Assembly (NCBI RefSeq): GCF_017349315.1 | Contig: NZ_JAFMPP010000003.1 | Location: forward strand, 124,001 to 188,000 | Direction: 5' to 3' | Source: Jiella flava | GTDB lineage: Bacteria > Pseudomonadota > Alphaproteobacteria > Rhizobiales > Rhizobiaceae | DNA length: 64,000 nucleotides | Shown: positions 10,106 to 18,894 of the stretch, in pieces | How the letters are laid out: every line of letters begins with the position of its first letter | Numbering within the stretch: the first letter of the stretch is position 1 | Program-made: the position numbers and the translations under genes | Notes under the pieces: generated by a model | What the model was told of the DNA's origin: nothing | Database searches by the model: none | Seen by the model: only the letters and a program-made list of their open reading frames with translations

Positions 10106-10558
10106 ATGACGGAAGTCCTGTTCTACCATCTGACCGAAAGCCGGCTGGAACAGGCACTTCCGGACCTCCTGGAGAAGTCGCTGGCGCGTGGCTGGCGGGT
10201 CGTCGTGCAATGTTCGAGCGAAGAGCGGCGCGACGCGCTCGACAACCACCTTTGGACCTATCGCGAGGACAGTTTTTTGCCCCATGGCAGCGACCGGGAG
10301 AGTTCGGGAGCGCTGCAGCCGATCCTCCTCACCGTCGATCCGGCCCAGCGGGCGAATGATCCGCAGGTGCGGTTCCTGGTCGACGGGGCGGTGCCGCGAT
10401 CGCTCGCCGACTATGTCCGGGCGGTCTATCTCTTCGACGGTCACGACACCGATCAGCTCGACACCGCCCGCGCCCGCTGGACGGCCGAAAAGGCCGCCGG
10501 TCACGCCGTCACCTATTGGCAGCAGACCGAGGAAGGCCGCTGGGTGAAGAAGGCCTGA
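10106..10558 (+). CDS. holC: DNA polymerase III chi subunit HolC
   Basis: This 150-residue protein matches the chi subunit of the clamp loader, which links DNA polymerase III to SSB. It begins TEVLFYHLTESRLEQALPDLLEKSLARGWR, with the typical chi features Y-H-L at the start, then RDALDNHLWTYREDSFLPHG and a C-terminal VYLFDGHD. A GAGGGG site sits just before the ATG. It directly follows pepA and converges on slyX with a gap of only 37 bases. Confidence 0.93.
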   Translation: MTEVLFYHLTESRLEQALPDLLEKSLARGWRVVVQCSSEERRDALDNHLWTYREDSFLPHGSDRESSGALQPILLTVDPAQRANDPQVRFLVDGAVPRSLADYVRAVYLFDGHDTDQLDTARARWTAEKAAGHAVTYWQQTEEGRWVKKA

Positions 10559-10595
10559 TCGCCGTGTTTCAGCGGCCGGGGTCACTGGACCGGGA

Positions 10596-10817
10596 TCAGT
10601 AATGCGGCGGCTTGGTCGCTTCGGGTTTGGGCAACGCCACCTCCTCGACTGCCCCCAAACGCTCGCCGAGCGCTTGGCCGAGGTGCTGCAGCCGCTCGAT
10701 CATCCGGAAGGCGCGGGTCAATTCCTCCGATAGTTCCTCGATGATGCGAGCCTGATGGGCGACCATCACCTCGAGATCCTCGATCCGGCTCGCCTCGCCG
10801 TCCTTCGGCTCGCTCAT
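10596..10817 (-). CDS. slyX: SlyX family protein
   Basis: This 73-residue acidic coiled-coil protein matches the SlyX family, whose molecular function is unknown. The heptad-rich core runs IEDLEVMVAHQARIIEELSE and continues to about residue 55. The protein ends in PPHY, the hallmark of SlyX. The start overlaps the thioesterase stop by four bases (ATGA), so the two are co-translated. Confidence 0.88.
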   Translation of the reverse strand: MSEPKDGEASRIEDLEVMVAHQARIIEELSEELTRAFRMIERLQHLGQALGERLGAVEEVALPKPEATKPPHY

Positions 10818-11275
10818 AGTAACATCTCCTCGAATTTCGATCGCATCTTCGGCCCGATCGCCACCGGTTTGCGGGTTTGCCGGTCGACATAGACGTGGAC
10901 GAAGAACCCTTCGGCCGCCGCGGTGTCACTGTCGCCGCGAAACAGGGCGATCTCGTAGCGGACCGAAGAGCGGCCGAGCCGGCTGATCCCGATTCCTGCC
11001 GTAACGAGATCGGGAAAAGCCAGTTCGCCATGGTAGCGGCAGGAGGTCTCGACCACGAGTCCGATTTCCGGGCTCGCCTTCAAATCGAGCAGGCCCTGCT
11101 CGATCAGCCAGCCGTTCACCGCACTGTCGAACAGCCCATAATGCACGACGTTGTTCATATGACCGTAGACGTCGTTGTCGGCCCAGCGGGTGGTGAGGGT
11201 GCGAAACTGGCGAAATTTTGCGCGCCGGGCCGGCGCGGGCCGGGCCTGTGTCGCCGGTGGAGGCGTCCGCGTCAC
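10814..11275 (-). CDS. Acyl-CoA thioesterase, 4HBT/hotdog fold
   Basis: This 153-residue protein belongs to the 4-hydroxybenzoyl-CoA thioesterase-like (YbgC/FcbC) hotdog family that hydrolyses acyl-CoAs in the cytosol. The key motif is RWADNDVYGHMNNVVHYGLF (about residues 30-49), with the catalytic-type Asp, Gly-His and Asn-Asn. The N-terminus is a basic, Pro-rich extension (TPPPATQARPAPARRAK), perhaps untidy or reflecting a downstream true start. The substrate cannot be told from sequence. It overlaps slyX and is divergent from the nucleoside operon. Confidence 0.85.
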   Translation of the reverse strand: MTRTPPPATQARPAPARRAKFRQFRTLTTRWADNDVYGHMNNVVHYGLFDSAVNGWLIEQGLLDLKASPEIGLVVETSCRYHGELAFPDLVTAGIGISRLGRSSVRYEIALFRGDSDTAAAEGFFVHVYVDRQTRKPVAIGPKMRSKFEEMLL

Positions 11276-11368
11276 GTCATCTCCTTTTGTCCCCTTCGAA
11301 TTTCCTATGGTCTTCGAAGGTTTGGCTGATTACTCTGACGAAAACAACGTGAGACATTCTGGACAAAC

Positions 11369-12901
11369 ATGGCCGAACCGGCGATCGAACTGATCGGCAT
11401 CGACAAGAGTTTTGGTGTCGTTCGCGCCAACCGATCCATCGACCTTCGTGTCGAACGGGGCACGATTCACGGCATCGTCGGTGAAAATGGCGCCGGCAAA
11501 TCGACCCTGATGTCGATCATCTACGGTTTTTATCAAGCCGATTCCGGTGAAATCCGCGTCGGCGGCAAAAAAGTCGAGATCGCCGATCCGAACGCCGCGA
11601 TCACCCACGGTATCGGCATGGTGCATCAGCATTTCATGCTGGTTCACAATCTCACCGTGGTCGAGAATGTCATGCTCGGCGCCGAGCGCTCGCCGCTGCT
11701 GGGCTCCGGCATTGCCAAGGTGCGCGCGGAGCTGAAGCGGCTGGAAACGGACCACGGGCTCGAGGTCGATCCCGACGCGATCATCGAGGATCTCTCCGTC
11801 GGTCGCCAACAACGCGTCGAGATCCTCAAAGCGCTCTATCGCGGCGCCGACATTCTCATTCTCGACGAGCCGACGGGCGTTTTGACCCCGTCCGAGGCCG
11901 ATCATCTCTTCGCGGTGCTGAAGCAGCTGCGCGACGAAGGCAAGACGATCATCCTGATCACCCACAAGCTGCGCGAGATCATGGCGATCACCGACACGGT
12001 TTCGGTGATGCGCCAGGGCGAGATGGTCGCCACCCGCCCCACCGCCGAAACCTCGGTCGGCGAGCTGGCCGAGCTGATGGTCGGCCGCCGGGTGCTGTTG
12101 ACGGTCGAAAAGGGGCAAGCCGCCCCCGGCGGGCCGACGCTGTCGGTGACGAACCTGACGGTCAAGGATTCGCGCGGTGTTACCATGGTCGACGACGTGT
12201 CCTTCACCGTGCGCGCCGGCGAGATCGTCGGCATTGCCGGGGTCGCCGGCAACGGTCAGAGCGAACTCCTCGAAGCCTTGTCGGGCATACGCAGCGCGAC
12301 GCGCGGCGAGCTGGTCCTGTGCGGGCGAGAGATCGATCCGGTGGCGGAGAACGATCCGGCCGAGATCCGGCGGATCGGCTGCGCCCACGTGCCGGAGGAT
12401 CGCCACCATATGGGGCTCGTTCTGCCATTCGAGGAAAACGAGAACGCCATCCTCGGCTATCACGACGATCCGCGCTTCAACAAAGGCTGGCTGCTCGACC
12501 GCGACGCGATGCGGCGAGACGCCAGGTCCAAGATCGAGGCCTATGACATCCGGCCGGACAACTGCCGGCTGAAGACCGTCAATTTTTCCGGCGGCAATCA
12601 GCAGAAGATCGTGCTCGCCCGTGAGATGGAGCGCGATCCGGACTTGCTGTTGATCGGCCAGCCGACCCGCGGGGTCGATGTCGGCGCGATCGAATTCATC
12701 CACAAGCGCATCGTCGCGATGCGCGATGCCGGCAAGGCGGTGCTGCTGGTTTCGGTCGAACTCGACGAAATCCGCGCGCTGTCCGATCGGATCCTCGTCA
12801 TGTTTGCCGGAAAGATCGTCGGCGAGCGCGGGCCGGGCGCGTCAGAGGGCGAACTCGGCCTGTTGATGGCGGGCGTCGACGGCACGGAGGCGGCAGCGTG
12901 A
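11369..12901 (+). CDS. Nucleoside ABC transporter ATP-binding protein (NupO/RbsA type, two ATPase domains)
   Basis: This 510-residue protein carries two fused ABC domains, as in sugar and nucleoside importers. Domain 1 has Walker A GENGAGKST (38-46), signature LSVGRQQR and Walker B ILILDEPTGVLTP. Domain 2 has a degenerate Walker A (GVAGNGQSE), a good signature FSGGNQQK and LLIGQPTRGVDVGAIE. The LTPSE and TRGVDVGA features fit the nucleoside-specific (BmpA-NupOPQ) branch. It opens an eight-gene operon that continues with a VOC gene, two permeases and nucleoside-degrading enzymes, which supports nucleoside import. No BMP-type binding lipoprotein gene lies next to it. Confidence 0.9.
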   Translation: MAEPAIELIGIDKSFGVVRANRSIDLRVERGTIHGIVGENGAGKSTLMSIIYGFYQADSGEIRVGGKKVEIADPNAAITHGIGMVHQHFMLVHNLTVVENVMLGAERSPLLGSGIAKVRAELKRLETDHGLEVDPDAIIEDLSVGRQQRVEILKALYRGADILILDEPTGVLTPSEADHLFAVLKQLRDEGKTIILITHKLREIMAITDTVSVMRQGEMVATRPTAETSVGELAELMVGRRVLLTVEKGQAAPGGPTLSVTNLTVKDSRGVTMVDDVSFTVRAGEIVGIAGVAGNGQSELLEALSGIRSATRGELVLCGREIDPVAENDPAEIRRIGCAHVPEDRHHMGLVLPFEENENAILGYHDDPRFNKGWLLDRDAMRRDARSKIEAYDIRPDNCRLKTVNFSGGNQQKIVLAREMERDPDLLLIGQPTRGVDVGAIEFIHKRIVAMRDAGKAVLLVSVELDEIRALSDRILVMFAGKIVGERGPGASEGELGLLMAGVDGTEAAA

Positions 12902-13335
12902 AGACCGCCCGAATCTCGCTCGTGACCCTCGGTGTCGCCGACGTCGCCCGGGCGGTGCGGTTTTACGAGGCGCTCGGCTGGTCGAAGGCTGCCGAAAGCG
13001 TCGAGCGCACCGCCTTCATGCTCGGCGAGGGCATCGTCCTGTCGCTGTGGCATCGTGACGACATGATCGCCGATGGCGGCGAGGGCGCGTTGCCGACGGG
13101 CTCCGGCTCGGCGGCGCTGGGGATCAATTTTGAGACGCCAGAGGCGGCGGATGCCTTTTATGCCCGGGCGGTTACGGCTGGCGCCGATCCGGTGAAGCCC
13201 CTCCAGACGGCGTTCTGGGGCGGCTATTCCGGCAATTTCCGCGACCCGGACGGTCACCTTTTCGAGGTCGCCCACAATCCCTTCTGGCGGCTTGACGCGG
13301 ACGGCCGCCTCATTCTCCCATCATCTGAGGACTGA
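12898..13335 (+). CDS. VOC (glyoxalase/bleomycin-resistance fold) family protein
   Basis: This is a 145-residue single-chain VOC protein with paired beta-alpha-beta-beta-beta modules. The first is RISLVTLGVADVARAVRFYEALGW; the last is FRDPDGHLFEVAHNP, with the usual metal-ligand-position Glu. The N-terminal position that is often a metal-binding His is Ser here, so classical metal chemistry is doubtful. It starts with GTG in a four-base overlap with the ATPase gene and ends eight bases before the first permease. It therefore lies inside a nucleoside uptake operon, where a VOC gene is not standard. Its role there is unknown. Confidence 0.82.
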   Translation: MKTARISLVTLGVADVARAVRFYEALGWSKAAESVERTAFMLGEGIVLSLWHRDDMIADGGEGALPTGSGSAALGINFETPEAADAFYARAVTAGADPVKPLQTAFWGGYSGNFRDPDGHLFEVAHNPFWRLDADGRLILPSSED

Positions 13336-13342
13336 CGCGCCG

Positions 13343-14485
13343 ATGAGCCGTCCCTATGCCAAGCTGCCCGGTTGGATCGACTACGGGCTGATTCCCTTGA
13401 TCAATCTGGTGGTCGCCTTTCTCGTCGCCGGGCTGGTCGTGCTCGTCGTCGGAGAGAGCCCAATCCAAGCGGCGGTCCTGATGATCCGGGGCGCCTTCGG
13501 CTACGCGGAGGGTGTCGGCTTCACCCTCTATTACGCCACCAATTTCATGTTCACCGGGCTCGCCGTGGCAGTCGCCTTCCATGGCGGGCTGTTCAATATC
13601 GGCGGCGAGGGTCAGGCCTATGTCGGCGGCCTCGGCGTCGCGGCGGTGGCGCTGTCGCTCGGCGCGATCCTGCCCTGGTGGCTGAACCTGCCGCTGGCGA
13701 TCGTCCTGTCCTTCGCCTTCGGCGCGCTGTGGGCCTTGATCCCGGCCTATCTTCAGGCCAGGCGCGGCAGCCACATCGTCATCACGACGATCATGTTCAA
13801 CTTCATTGCCGCCGCCCTGATGGTCTATCTCCTCGTCGGCGTGTTGAAGCCGGTCGGCTCGATGGCGCCGGAAACCCGCACCTTCGACATCGGCGGCCAG
13901 TTGCCGAAGTTGAAAGGGCTGTTTCATCTCCTCGGCTTTAATCTCGGCGGCGCACCGCTCAACGTCTCGATCTTTGTCGCGCTGGTCGCGGCCGTCCTGG
14001 TCTGGTTGCTGATCTGGCACACGCGCCTCGGCTACGAAATCCGCACCCTCGGCTTTTCGCCGCGCGCGGCCCGCTATGCCGGCATGTCGGAAACAAGGGT
14101 GATCATCGTCACCATGATGATCTCCGGCGGTCTCGCCGGGCTGATGGCGCTCAACGTCGTCATGGGGGACCAGTACCGGCTCGGCATCGACTTTCCGCAA
14201 GGGGCGGGCTTCGTCGGCATCGCCGTCGCGCTGATGGGGCGCGGCCATCCGGCCGGCATCATTCCCGCGGCGATCCTCTTCGGCATGCTTTATCAGGGCG
14301 GGGCCGAGCTCTCCTTCGACATGCCGGCGATCTCGCGCGATATGATCGTCATCATCCAAGGGTTGGTCATCCTGTTTGCCGGCGCGCTGGAAAACATGTT
14401 CCGCCCGGCGATCGGCGCGGCCTACCAGCGGGTGCGGTTCCGCGCCAGTGAGCCGACGGGTGCTCCGGTCAAGGAGGCGCGCTGA
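13343..14485 (+). CDS. Nucleoside ABC transporter permease (NupP type)
   Basis: This 380-residue inner-membrane protein is of the BPD_transp_2 family, with about nine to ten TM helices. The conserved NIGGEGQAYVGG (about residues 90-101) and the cytoplasmic loop LGFSPRAARYAGMSE identify the YufP/NupP branch. The ATG at 13343 is chosen because it fits the VOC stop and precedes the first TM helix; upstream in-frame starts lie inside the VOC gene. It overlaps the next permease by one base (TGATG). With that permease it should form the heteromeric channel. Confidence 0.92.
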   Translation: MSRPYAKLPGWIDYGLIPLINLVVAFLVAGLVVLVVGESPIQAAVLMIRGAFGYAEGVGFTLYYATNFMFTGLAVAVAFHGGLFNIGGEGQAYVGGLGVAAVALSLGAILPWWLNLPLAIVLSFAFGALWALIPAYLQARRGSHIVITTIMFNFIAAALMVYLLVGVLKPVGSMAPETRTFDIGGQLPKLKGLFHLLGFNLGGAPLNVSIFVALVAAVLVWLLIWHTRLGYEIRTLGFSPRAARYAGMSETRVIIVTMMISGGLAGLMALNVVMGDQYRLGIDFPQGAGFVGIAVALMGRGHPAGIIPAAILFGMLYQGGAELSFDMPAISRDMIVIIQGLVILFAGALENMFRPAIGAAYQRVRFRASEPTGAPVKEAR

Positions 14486-15453
14486 TGGATTCGGCCGCAC
14501 TTCTCGACCTCGTCGATTCCACCATCCGCCTGTCGACGCCGCTGCTCTTTGCCGCCTTGGCGGGGCTTTATTCCGAGCGCTCCGGCATCTTCGACATCTC
14601 GCTCGAGGGCAAGATGCTGATCGCCGCCTTTGCTTCGGCCTCGGCCGCCGCCGTCTGGGGCTCGGCCGCGATCGGCTTGTGTTTCGGCATTCTCGCGGCG
14701 GTCGCCTTCGCGCTCGTCCATGGGGTGGCCTCGATCACCTATCGCGGCAATCAGATCGTCTCCGGTGTGGCGATCAACTTCATCGCCGCCGGGCTGACGA
14801 TCATTCTCGGCCAGAGCTGGTTCGGGCGCGGCGGCAACACGCCGAGCCTGTTTTCCGCCGGCCGCTTCCTGCCGGTCCATCTGCCGGGCGCCGATGCGGC
14901 GGCGAGCGTCCCTATCCTCGGGCCGATCTATTCCGGCGTCCTGTCCGGCCAGACGGCGCTCGTCTATGTCGCCTTTCTGATGGTTCCGCTGACCTGGTGG
15001 GTTTTGTTTCGCACGCGCTTCGGTCTGCGTCTTCGCGCCGTCGGCGAAAATCCGGCGGCGGTCGATACCGCCGGCATCTCGGTCACCTTCCTGCGCTACC
15101 GGGCGGTGATCATCTGCGGCGTCCTCTGCGGCTTTGCCGGCTCCTATCTCGCCACCGGTCAGGCGGCGGGCTTCACCCGCGATATGACCGCCGGCAAGGG
15201 ATATATCGCGCTCGCCGCGCTGATCTTCGCCAATTGGCGGCCGGTGCGGGTGATGTTCGCCTGTCTGCTCTTCGGCTTCCTCGATGCGATCTCGATCCGG
15301 GTGCAGGGCGTGTCGTTTCCGCTCGTCGGACAGGTCTCGGTGCAGTTCGTCCAGGCGCTGCCCTACATCCTGACGGTGGTGCTGCTCGCCGGCTTCGTCG
15401 GCAAGGCGACTCCGCCGCGCGCCGGCGGCGTGCCCTATGTGAAGGAGCGATGA
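14485..15453 (+). CDS. Nucleoside ABC transporter permease (NupQ type)
   Basis: This is the second, shorter BPD_transp_2 permease (322 aa). It contains YSERSGIFDISLEGKMLIAAF near the N-terminus and LRLRAVGENPAAVDTAGIS in a cytoplasmic loop, both typical of NupQ/YufQ. An AAGGAGG site lies at 14471-14477, and the ATG overlaps the NupP-type stop by one base. It is followed with a short overlap by cdd, physically tying import to nucleoside breakdown. Confidence 0.92.
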   Translation: MDSAALLDLVDSTIRLSTPLLFAALAGLYSERSGIFDISLEGKMLIAAFASASAAAVWGSAAIGLCFGILAAVAFALVHGVASITYRGNQIVSGVAINFIAAGLTIILGQSWFGRGGNTPSLFSAGRFLPVHLPGADAAASVPILGPIYSGVLSGQTALVYVAFLMVPLTWWVLFRTRFGLRLRAVGENPAAVDTAGISVTFLRYRAVIICGVLCGFAGSYLATGQAAGFTRDMTAGKGYIALAALIFANWRPVRVMFACLLFGFLDAISIRVQGVSFPLVGQVSVQFVQALPYILTVVLLAGFVGKATPPRAGGVPYVKER

Positions 15454-15890
15454 TGGCGATCACCGACACGCTGTTTTCGGCCGCCAAGGCGGCGATGGAA
15501 AAGGCTTATGCGCCCTATTCGCGCTTTCCCGTCGGCGCGGCGATCCTTGCCGAGGACGGCCGGGTCCATGCCGGCTGCAACATCGAGGTGGTGAGCTTTC
15601 CCGAAGGCTGGTGCGCCGAGACGACGGCGATCGGCCATATGGTGATGGGCGGCGGCGGCCGGATCGCCGAGGTCGCCGTGGTCGCCGAGAAGCTCGTCGC
15701 CTGTTCGCCCTGCGGCGGCTGCCGCCAGCGGCTTGCGGAGTTTTCGACCGCTGAGACCAAGGTGCATCTGTGCGATGCGACCACCGGTGTCGTCGAGACG
15801 GTGACCATGGCCGATCTCCTTCCCTATGCCTTCGACACCGATGCTCTCGACGACAGCCTCGCCGAGGCTGGCGACGCGGGCCAGCTGTGA
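15450..15890 (+). CDS. cdd: Cytidine deaminase
   Basis: Cdd (146 aa, or 145 from the second ATG) deaminates cytidine and deoxycytidine to uridine and deoxyuridine. The zinc site is CAET (Cys54, Glu56 counting from the second Met) and CSPCGGCRQ (Cys87, Cys90), the tetrameric all-Cys form. Substrate loop GCNIEVVSF replaces the more usual CNVENASY, a mild divergence. It overlaps the upstream permease stop by four bases and shares a GTGA overlap with the next gene. Its products could be cleaved by DeoA. Confidence 0.93.
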   Translation: MMAITDTLFSAAKAAMEKAYAPYSRFPVGAAILAEDGRVHAGCNIEVVSFPEGWCAETTAIGHMVMGGGGRIAEVAVVAEKLVACSPCGGCRQRLAEFSTAETKVHLCDATTGVVETVTMADLLPYAFDTDALDDSLAEAGDAGQL

Positions 15891-16693
15891 GCGAGGCGGC
15901 GGCCTTTTTGCGCGCCCGGATCGGCGATCTGCGGCCGGTCGCGGCGATGGTGCTCGGCTCCGGCCTCGGCGATCTCGTGGCCGCGGTCGCGGTCGACCAG
16001 CGCATTCCGTTCGCCGAAATTCCGGGCTTTCCGGTCAGCACCGTCAGCGGCCATGCCGGCGAGCTCGTGTTCGGAACGCTCGCGGGCCGCAAGGTGCTGA
16101 TCGTCTCCGGCCGCGTCCATTATTACGAGCACGGCGACGCGGCGGCGATGCGCCCGGTGATCGCGGCGATCGCCGATCTCGGCATCGGCTCGATCCTGCT
16201 CACCAATTCCGCCGGTTCGCTGCGCGAGGACATCCCGCCCGGCTCGGTGATGGCGATCCACGATCACATCGCCTTTTCCGGCGCCAATCCGCTGATCGGC
16301 GAGCCGTCGGACGCCCGCTTCGTCGGCCTGACCAACGCCTATGACAAGCCGCTTGCACAAAGCATGGCGGCGGCCGCGTCCCGGCTGTCCGAGCCGCTTT
16401 CGTCGGGCGTCTACATGTGGTTTTCCGGCCCTGCCTTCGAAACGCCGGCGGAAATCCGCATGGCCCGCATCCTCGGCGCCGACGCGGTCGGCATGTCGAC
16501 CGTGCCGGAGACGATTTTGGCGCGGTTCTTCGGCCTGAGGGTCGCGGCGGCTTCGGTGATCACCAATTTCGGGGCGGGCATGACCGGCGCCGAACTCTCC
16601 CATCACGAGACCAAGGACATGGCGCCGAAGGGCGGTGCGCGGCTGGCGCGGATCGTGGAAACCATGTTGGCCGATGGGGCGTTCGATGGCTGA
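15887..16693 (+). CDS. punA: Purine nucleoside phosphorylase (trimeric type)
   Basis: This 268-residue enzyme phosphorolyses purine (deoxy)nucleosides to base plus (deoxy)ribose 1-phosphate. It has MVLGSGLGDL near the start, the phosphate-binding region SGRVHYYEHG, NSAGSL, and the family signature GPAFETPAEIRMARILGADA. The start is GTG in a four-base overlap with cdd, giving VSEAAAFLRARIGDLRPV. Length fits the 26-30 kDa trimeric class rather than hexameric DeoD. The 3' end is separated by 23 bases from deoC, which has its own ribosome binding site. Confidence 0.93.
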   Translation: MSEAAAFLRARIGDLRPVAAMVLGSGLGDLVAAVAVDQRIPFAEIPGFPVSTVSGHAGELVFGTLAGRKVLIVSGRVHYYEHGDAAAMRPVIAAIADLGIGSILLTNSAGSLREDIPPGSVMAIHDHIAFSGANPLIGEPSDARFVGLTNAYDKPLAQSMAAAASRLSEPLSSGVYMWFSGPAFETPAEIRMARILGADAVGMSTVPETILARFFGLRVAAASVITNFGAGMTGAELSHHETKDMAPKGGARLARIVETMLADGAFDG

Positions 16694-16716
16694 GACCGTC
16701 GGCGGAGGAGCAAAGG

Positions 16717-17478
16717 ATGACTGACGCGACGAGCGCGCAGCGGGCGCGGGCGCTGATCGCCCGGCTCGATCTCACCAATCTGGCGGAGGACTGCACCGAG
16801 GCCGATGTCGCCGCGCTCTGTGTCCGGGCCGAAACCGCCGCCGGACCGGTGGCCGCGATCTGCATCTGGCCGGATTTCGTCGGCTTTGCCCGCCGCGAAT
16901 TGTCGGCGCGGATCAAGGTGGCAACGGTGGTGAACTTTCCCCTGGGCGGCAGCGATGTCGAGGCGACGCTGATCGAGACGCGCCGGGCGATCGCCGACGG
17001 GGCGGACGAGATCGATCTCGTCATCGCCTATGACCGGCTCGCCGATGACCCGGGCTTCGTCGAGGCGCAGGTGCGCACGATCCGCGCGATCTGTGGCCAT
17101 GCGCGGCTGAAGGCGATCCTGGAAACCGGCAAGCTCTACGATGAGGCGACGATCCGCAGCGCCTGCCGCGCGGCGCTCGCCGGCGGCGCGGATTTTCTCA
17201 AGACGTCGACCGGCAAGGTCGAGGTCAACGCCACCCCCGGTTCGGCGAAAATCCTGCTCGAAGAGATCGCCAAGGCCGGCGGTACGGTCGGGTTCAAGCC
17301 GGCCGGCGGGATCAAGACCTTCGAGGATGCCGACGGCTACATGCGGCTCGCCGAGACGATCTGCGGCCTCGACTACCCGGCGCCGGAGCGCTTCCGCCTC
17401 GGCGCCTCGGGCGTTCTGGCCGATCTTCTGGCGATTGCGCAAGGAGCCGAGCGGCCGGGCGGCGGGGCCTCCTACTGA
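16717..17478 (+). CDS. deoC: Deoxyribose-phosphate aldolase
   Basis: DeoC (253 aa) splits 2-deoxyribose 5-phosphate into acetaldehyde and glyceraldehyde 3-phosphate in a class I Schiff-base mechanism. The catalytic Lys lies in FLKTSTGK (Lys162) and the assisting Lys in GFKPAGGIK (194-200). The ATG at 16717 follows GGAGGAGCAAAGG and is preferred over an in-frame frame open further upstream within punA. Its stop overlaps the deoA start by one base. It places deoxynucleoside catabolism in this operon; a phosphopentomutase (deoB) is not present in the window. Confidence 0.95.
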   Translation: MTDATSAQRARALIARLDLTNLAEDCTEADVAALCVRAETAAGPVAAICIWPDFVGFARRELSARIKVATVVNFPLGGSDVEATLIETRRAIADGADEIDLVIAYDRLADDPGFVEAQVRTIRAICGHARLKAILETGKLYDEATIRSACRAALAGGADFLKTSTGKVEVNATPGSAKILLEEIAKAGGTVGFKPAGGIKTFEDADGYMRLAETICGLDYPAPERFRLGASGVLADLLAIAQGAERPGGGASY

Positions 17479-18809
17479 TGCTGCCGCAGGAGGTCATCGC
17501 CCGCAAGCGGGACGGTCTGACCCTTTCCGCAGGCGAAATTCGTGATTTCGTCACCGGCTTTGCCGATGGCACCGTCGGCGACGCGCAGATCGCCGCCTTC
17601 GCCATGGCGGTGATCTTTCGCGGGCTTGCCCGCGAGGAGACCGTCGCGCTGACCGAGGCGATGCGCGATTCCGGCGCGGTGATGGCCTGGCCCGGCCTCG
17701 ACAAGCCGGTGGTCGACAAGCATTCCACCGGCGGTATCGGCGACAATGTCTCTTTGATGCTGGCGCCGATCCTGGCGGCGTGCGGGGCCGCCGTACCGAT
17801 GATTTCCGGCCGCGGACTCGGCCACACCGGCGGGACGCTCGACAAGCTGGAGGCGATCCCCGGCTATCGGGTGGTGCCCGATAACGCGACCTCTCGCCGG
17901 ACGGTGAGCGAGGTCGGCTGCGCCATCGTCGGGCCGACCGCCGAACTCGCCCCGGCCGATGGCCGCTTCTATAGGGTGCGCGATGTCACCGCGACGGTGG
18001 AATCGGTGCCGCTGATCGTCGCCTCGATCCTGTCGAAGAAGCTCGCCGAGGGGCTGTCGGCGCTGGTCCTCGACGTCAAGACCGGCTCCGGCGCCTTTAT
18101 GGTTGAAGAAGCCGCCGCTCGCGATCTCGCCGAGCAGCTCACCTCGGTCGCCAACGGCGCGGGGCTGAAGACCCGGGCGCTTCTGACCCGTATGGATCAG
18201 GCGCTGGCACCCTGTGCCGGGAATGCGGTGGAGGTGAAGAACGCCATCGACTTTCTCACCGGCGCCCATCGCGACAAGCGGCTCGAAGCGGTGACGCTGG
18301 CGCTCGCCGCCGAGCTGTTGACGCTATGCGGCCTGGCCGGTGACATCGACGCGGGGCGAGCGATGGCCAACCGAGCGCTGGATGGCGGGGCGGCGGCGGA
18401 GCGTTTCGGCCGCATGGTCGCCGCGCTCGGCGGGCCGACGGATCTCATCGAGCGGGTCGGCGATCATCTGCCACGGGCGCCGCTGCTGCGCCCGGTCGCA
18501 GCGGCGGGGGGTGGGGTGGTGCAAACCGTCGACGCCAGGGCGCTCGGCCTCGCCGTGGTTGAGCTGGGAGGCGGCCGACGGCTGCCCGAGGATCGGATCG
18601 ACCCCGCCGTCGGTTTGAGCGCGTTGGCCGCAATCGGCCAGAGACTTGCTCCAGATGAACCGCTGGCGCTCGTTCATGCGCGCGATGAGGCCGGCTTCGA
18701 GCGTGCCGCAGCGCGGGTTCGGGCTGCCTACCGTTTGGCAGAGGCGGTGCCGCCAGCCCTGCCGCCGGTGCTGGAGCACATTAGAGCATGGTGCCGAAAA
18801 GTTGCATGA
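17478..18809 (+). CDS. deoA: Thymidine (pyrimidine) phosphorylase
   Basis: This 443-residue enzyme phosphorolyses thymidine or deoxyuridine to base plus deoxyribose 1-phosphate. The family signature [20 protein letters not shown] is intact, as is [17 protein letters not shown] for phosphate binding. It is the last gene of the nucleoside operon. The final residues [10 protein letters not shown] and the TGA stop are encoded by a dispersed repeat beginning at 18781, so the natural C-terminus was probably replaced or extended when the repeat arrived. Confidence 0.94.
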   Translation: MLPQEVIARKRDGLTLSAGEIRDFVTGFADGTVGDAQIAAFAMAVIFRGLAREETVALTEAMRDSGAVMAWPGLDKPVVDKHSTGGIGDNVSLMLAPILAACGAAVPMISGRGLGHTGGTLDKLEAIPGYRVVPDNATSRRTVSEVGCAIVGPTAELAPADGRFYRVRDVTATVESVPLIVASILSKKLAEGLSALVLDVKTGSGAFMVEEAAARDLAEQLTSVANGAGLKTRALLTRMDQALAPCAGNAVEVKNAIDFLTGAHRDKRLEAVTLALAAELLTLCGLAGDIDAGRAMANRALDGGAAAERFGRMVAALGGPTDLIERVGDHLPRAPLLRPVAAAGGGVVQTVDARALGLAVVELGGGRRLPEDRIDPAVGLSALAAIGQRLAPDEPLALVHARDEAGFERAAARVRAAYRLAEAVPPALPPVLEHIRAWCRKVA

Positions 18810-18886
18810 CTTTTCGGGTCACATCATGCGGCAAAACAATGGCTTAGAGCGGAATGGCGATTCCAGTTTATCGCATTCCGCTCTAG
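18781..18886 (+). repeat. Dispersed hairpin repeat, family 2, copy 1
   Basis: The element starts TTAGAGCATGGTGCCG and has two hairpins. Stem 1 is CCGAAAAGT (18794-18802) with ACTTTTCGG (18809-18817). Stem 2 is TAGAGCGGAAT (18845-18855) with ATTCCGCTCTA (18875-18885), plus an inner GCGAT/ATCGC. It lies between convergent deoA and an aspartic protease gene and supplies the last codons of deoA. It could act as a two-way terminator or RNA stability element. A second copy ends lptD at 3238-3330. Confidence 0.8.
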
Positions 18887-18894
18887 CTGAGCCG

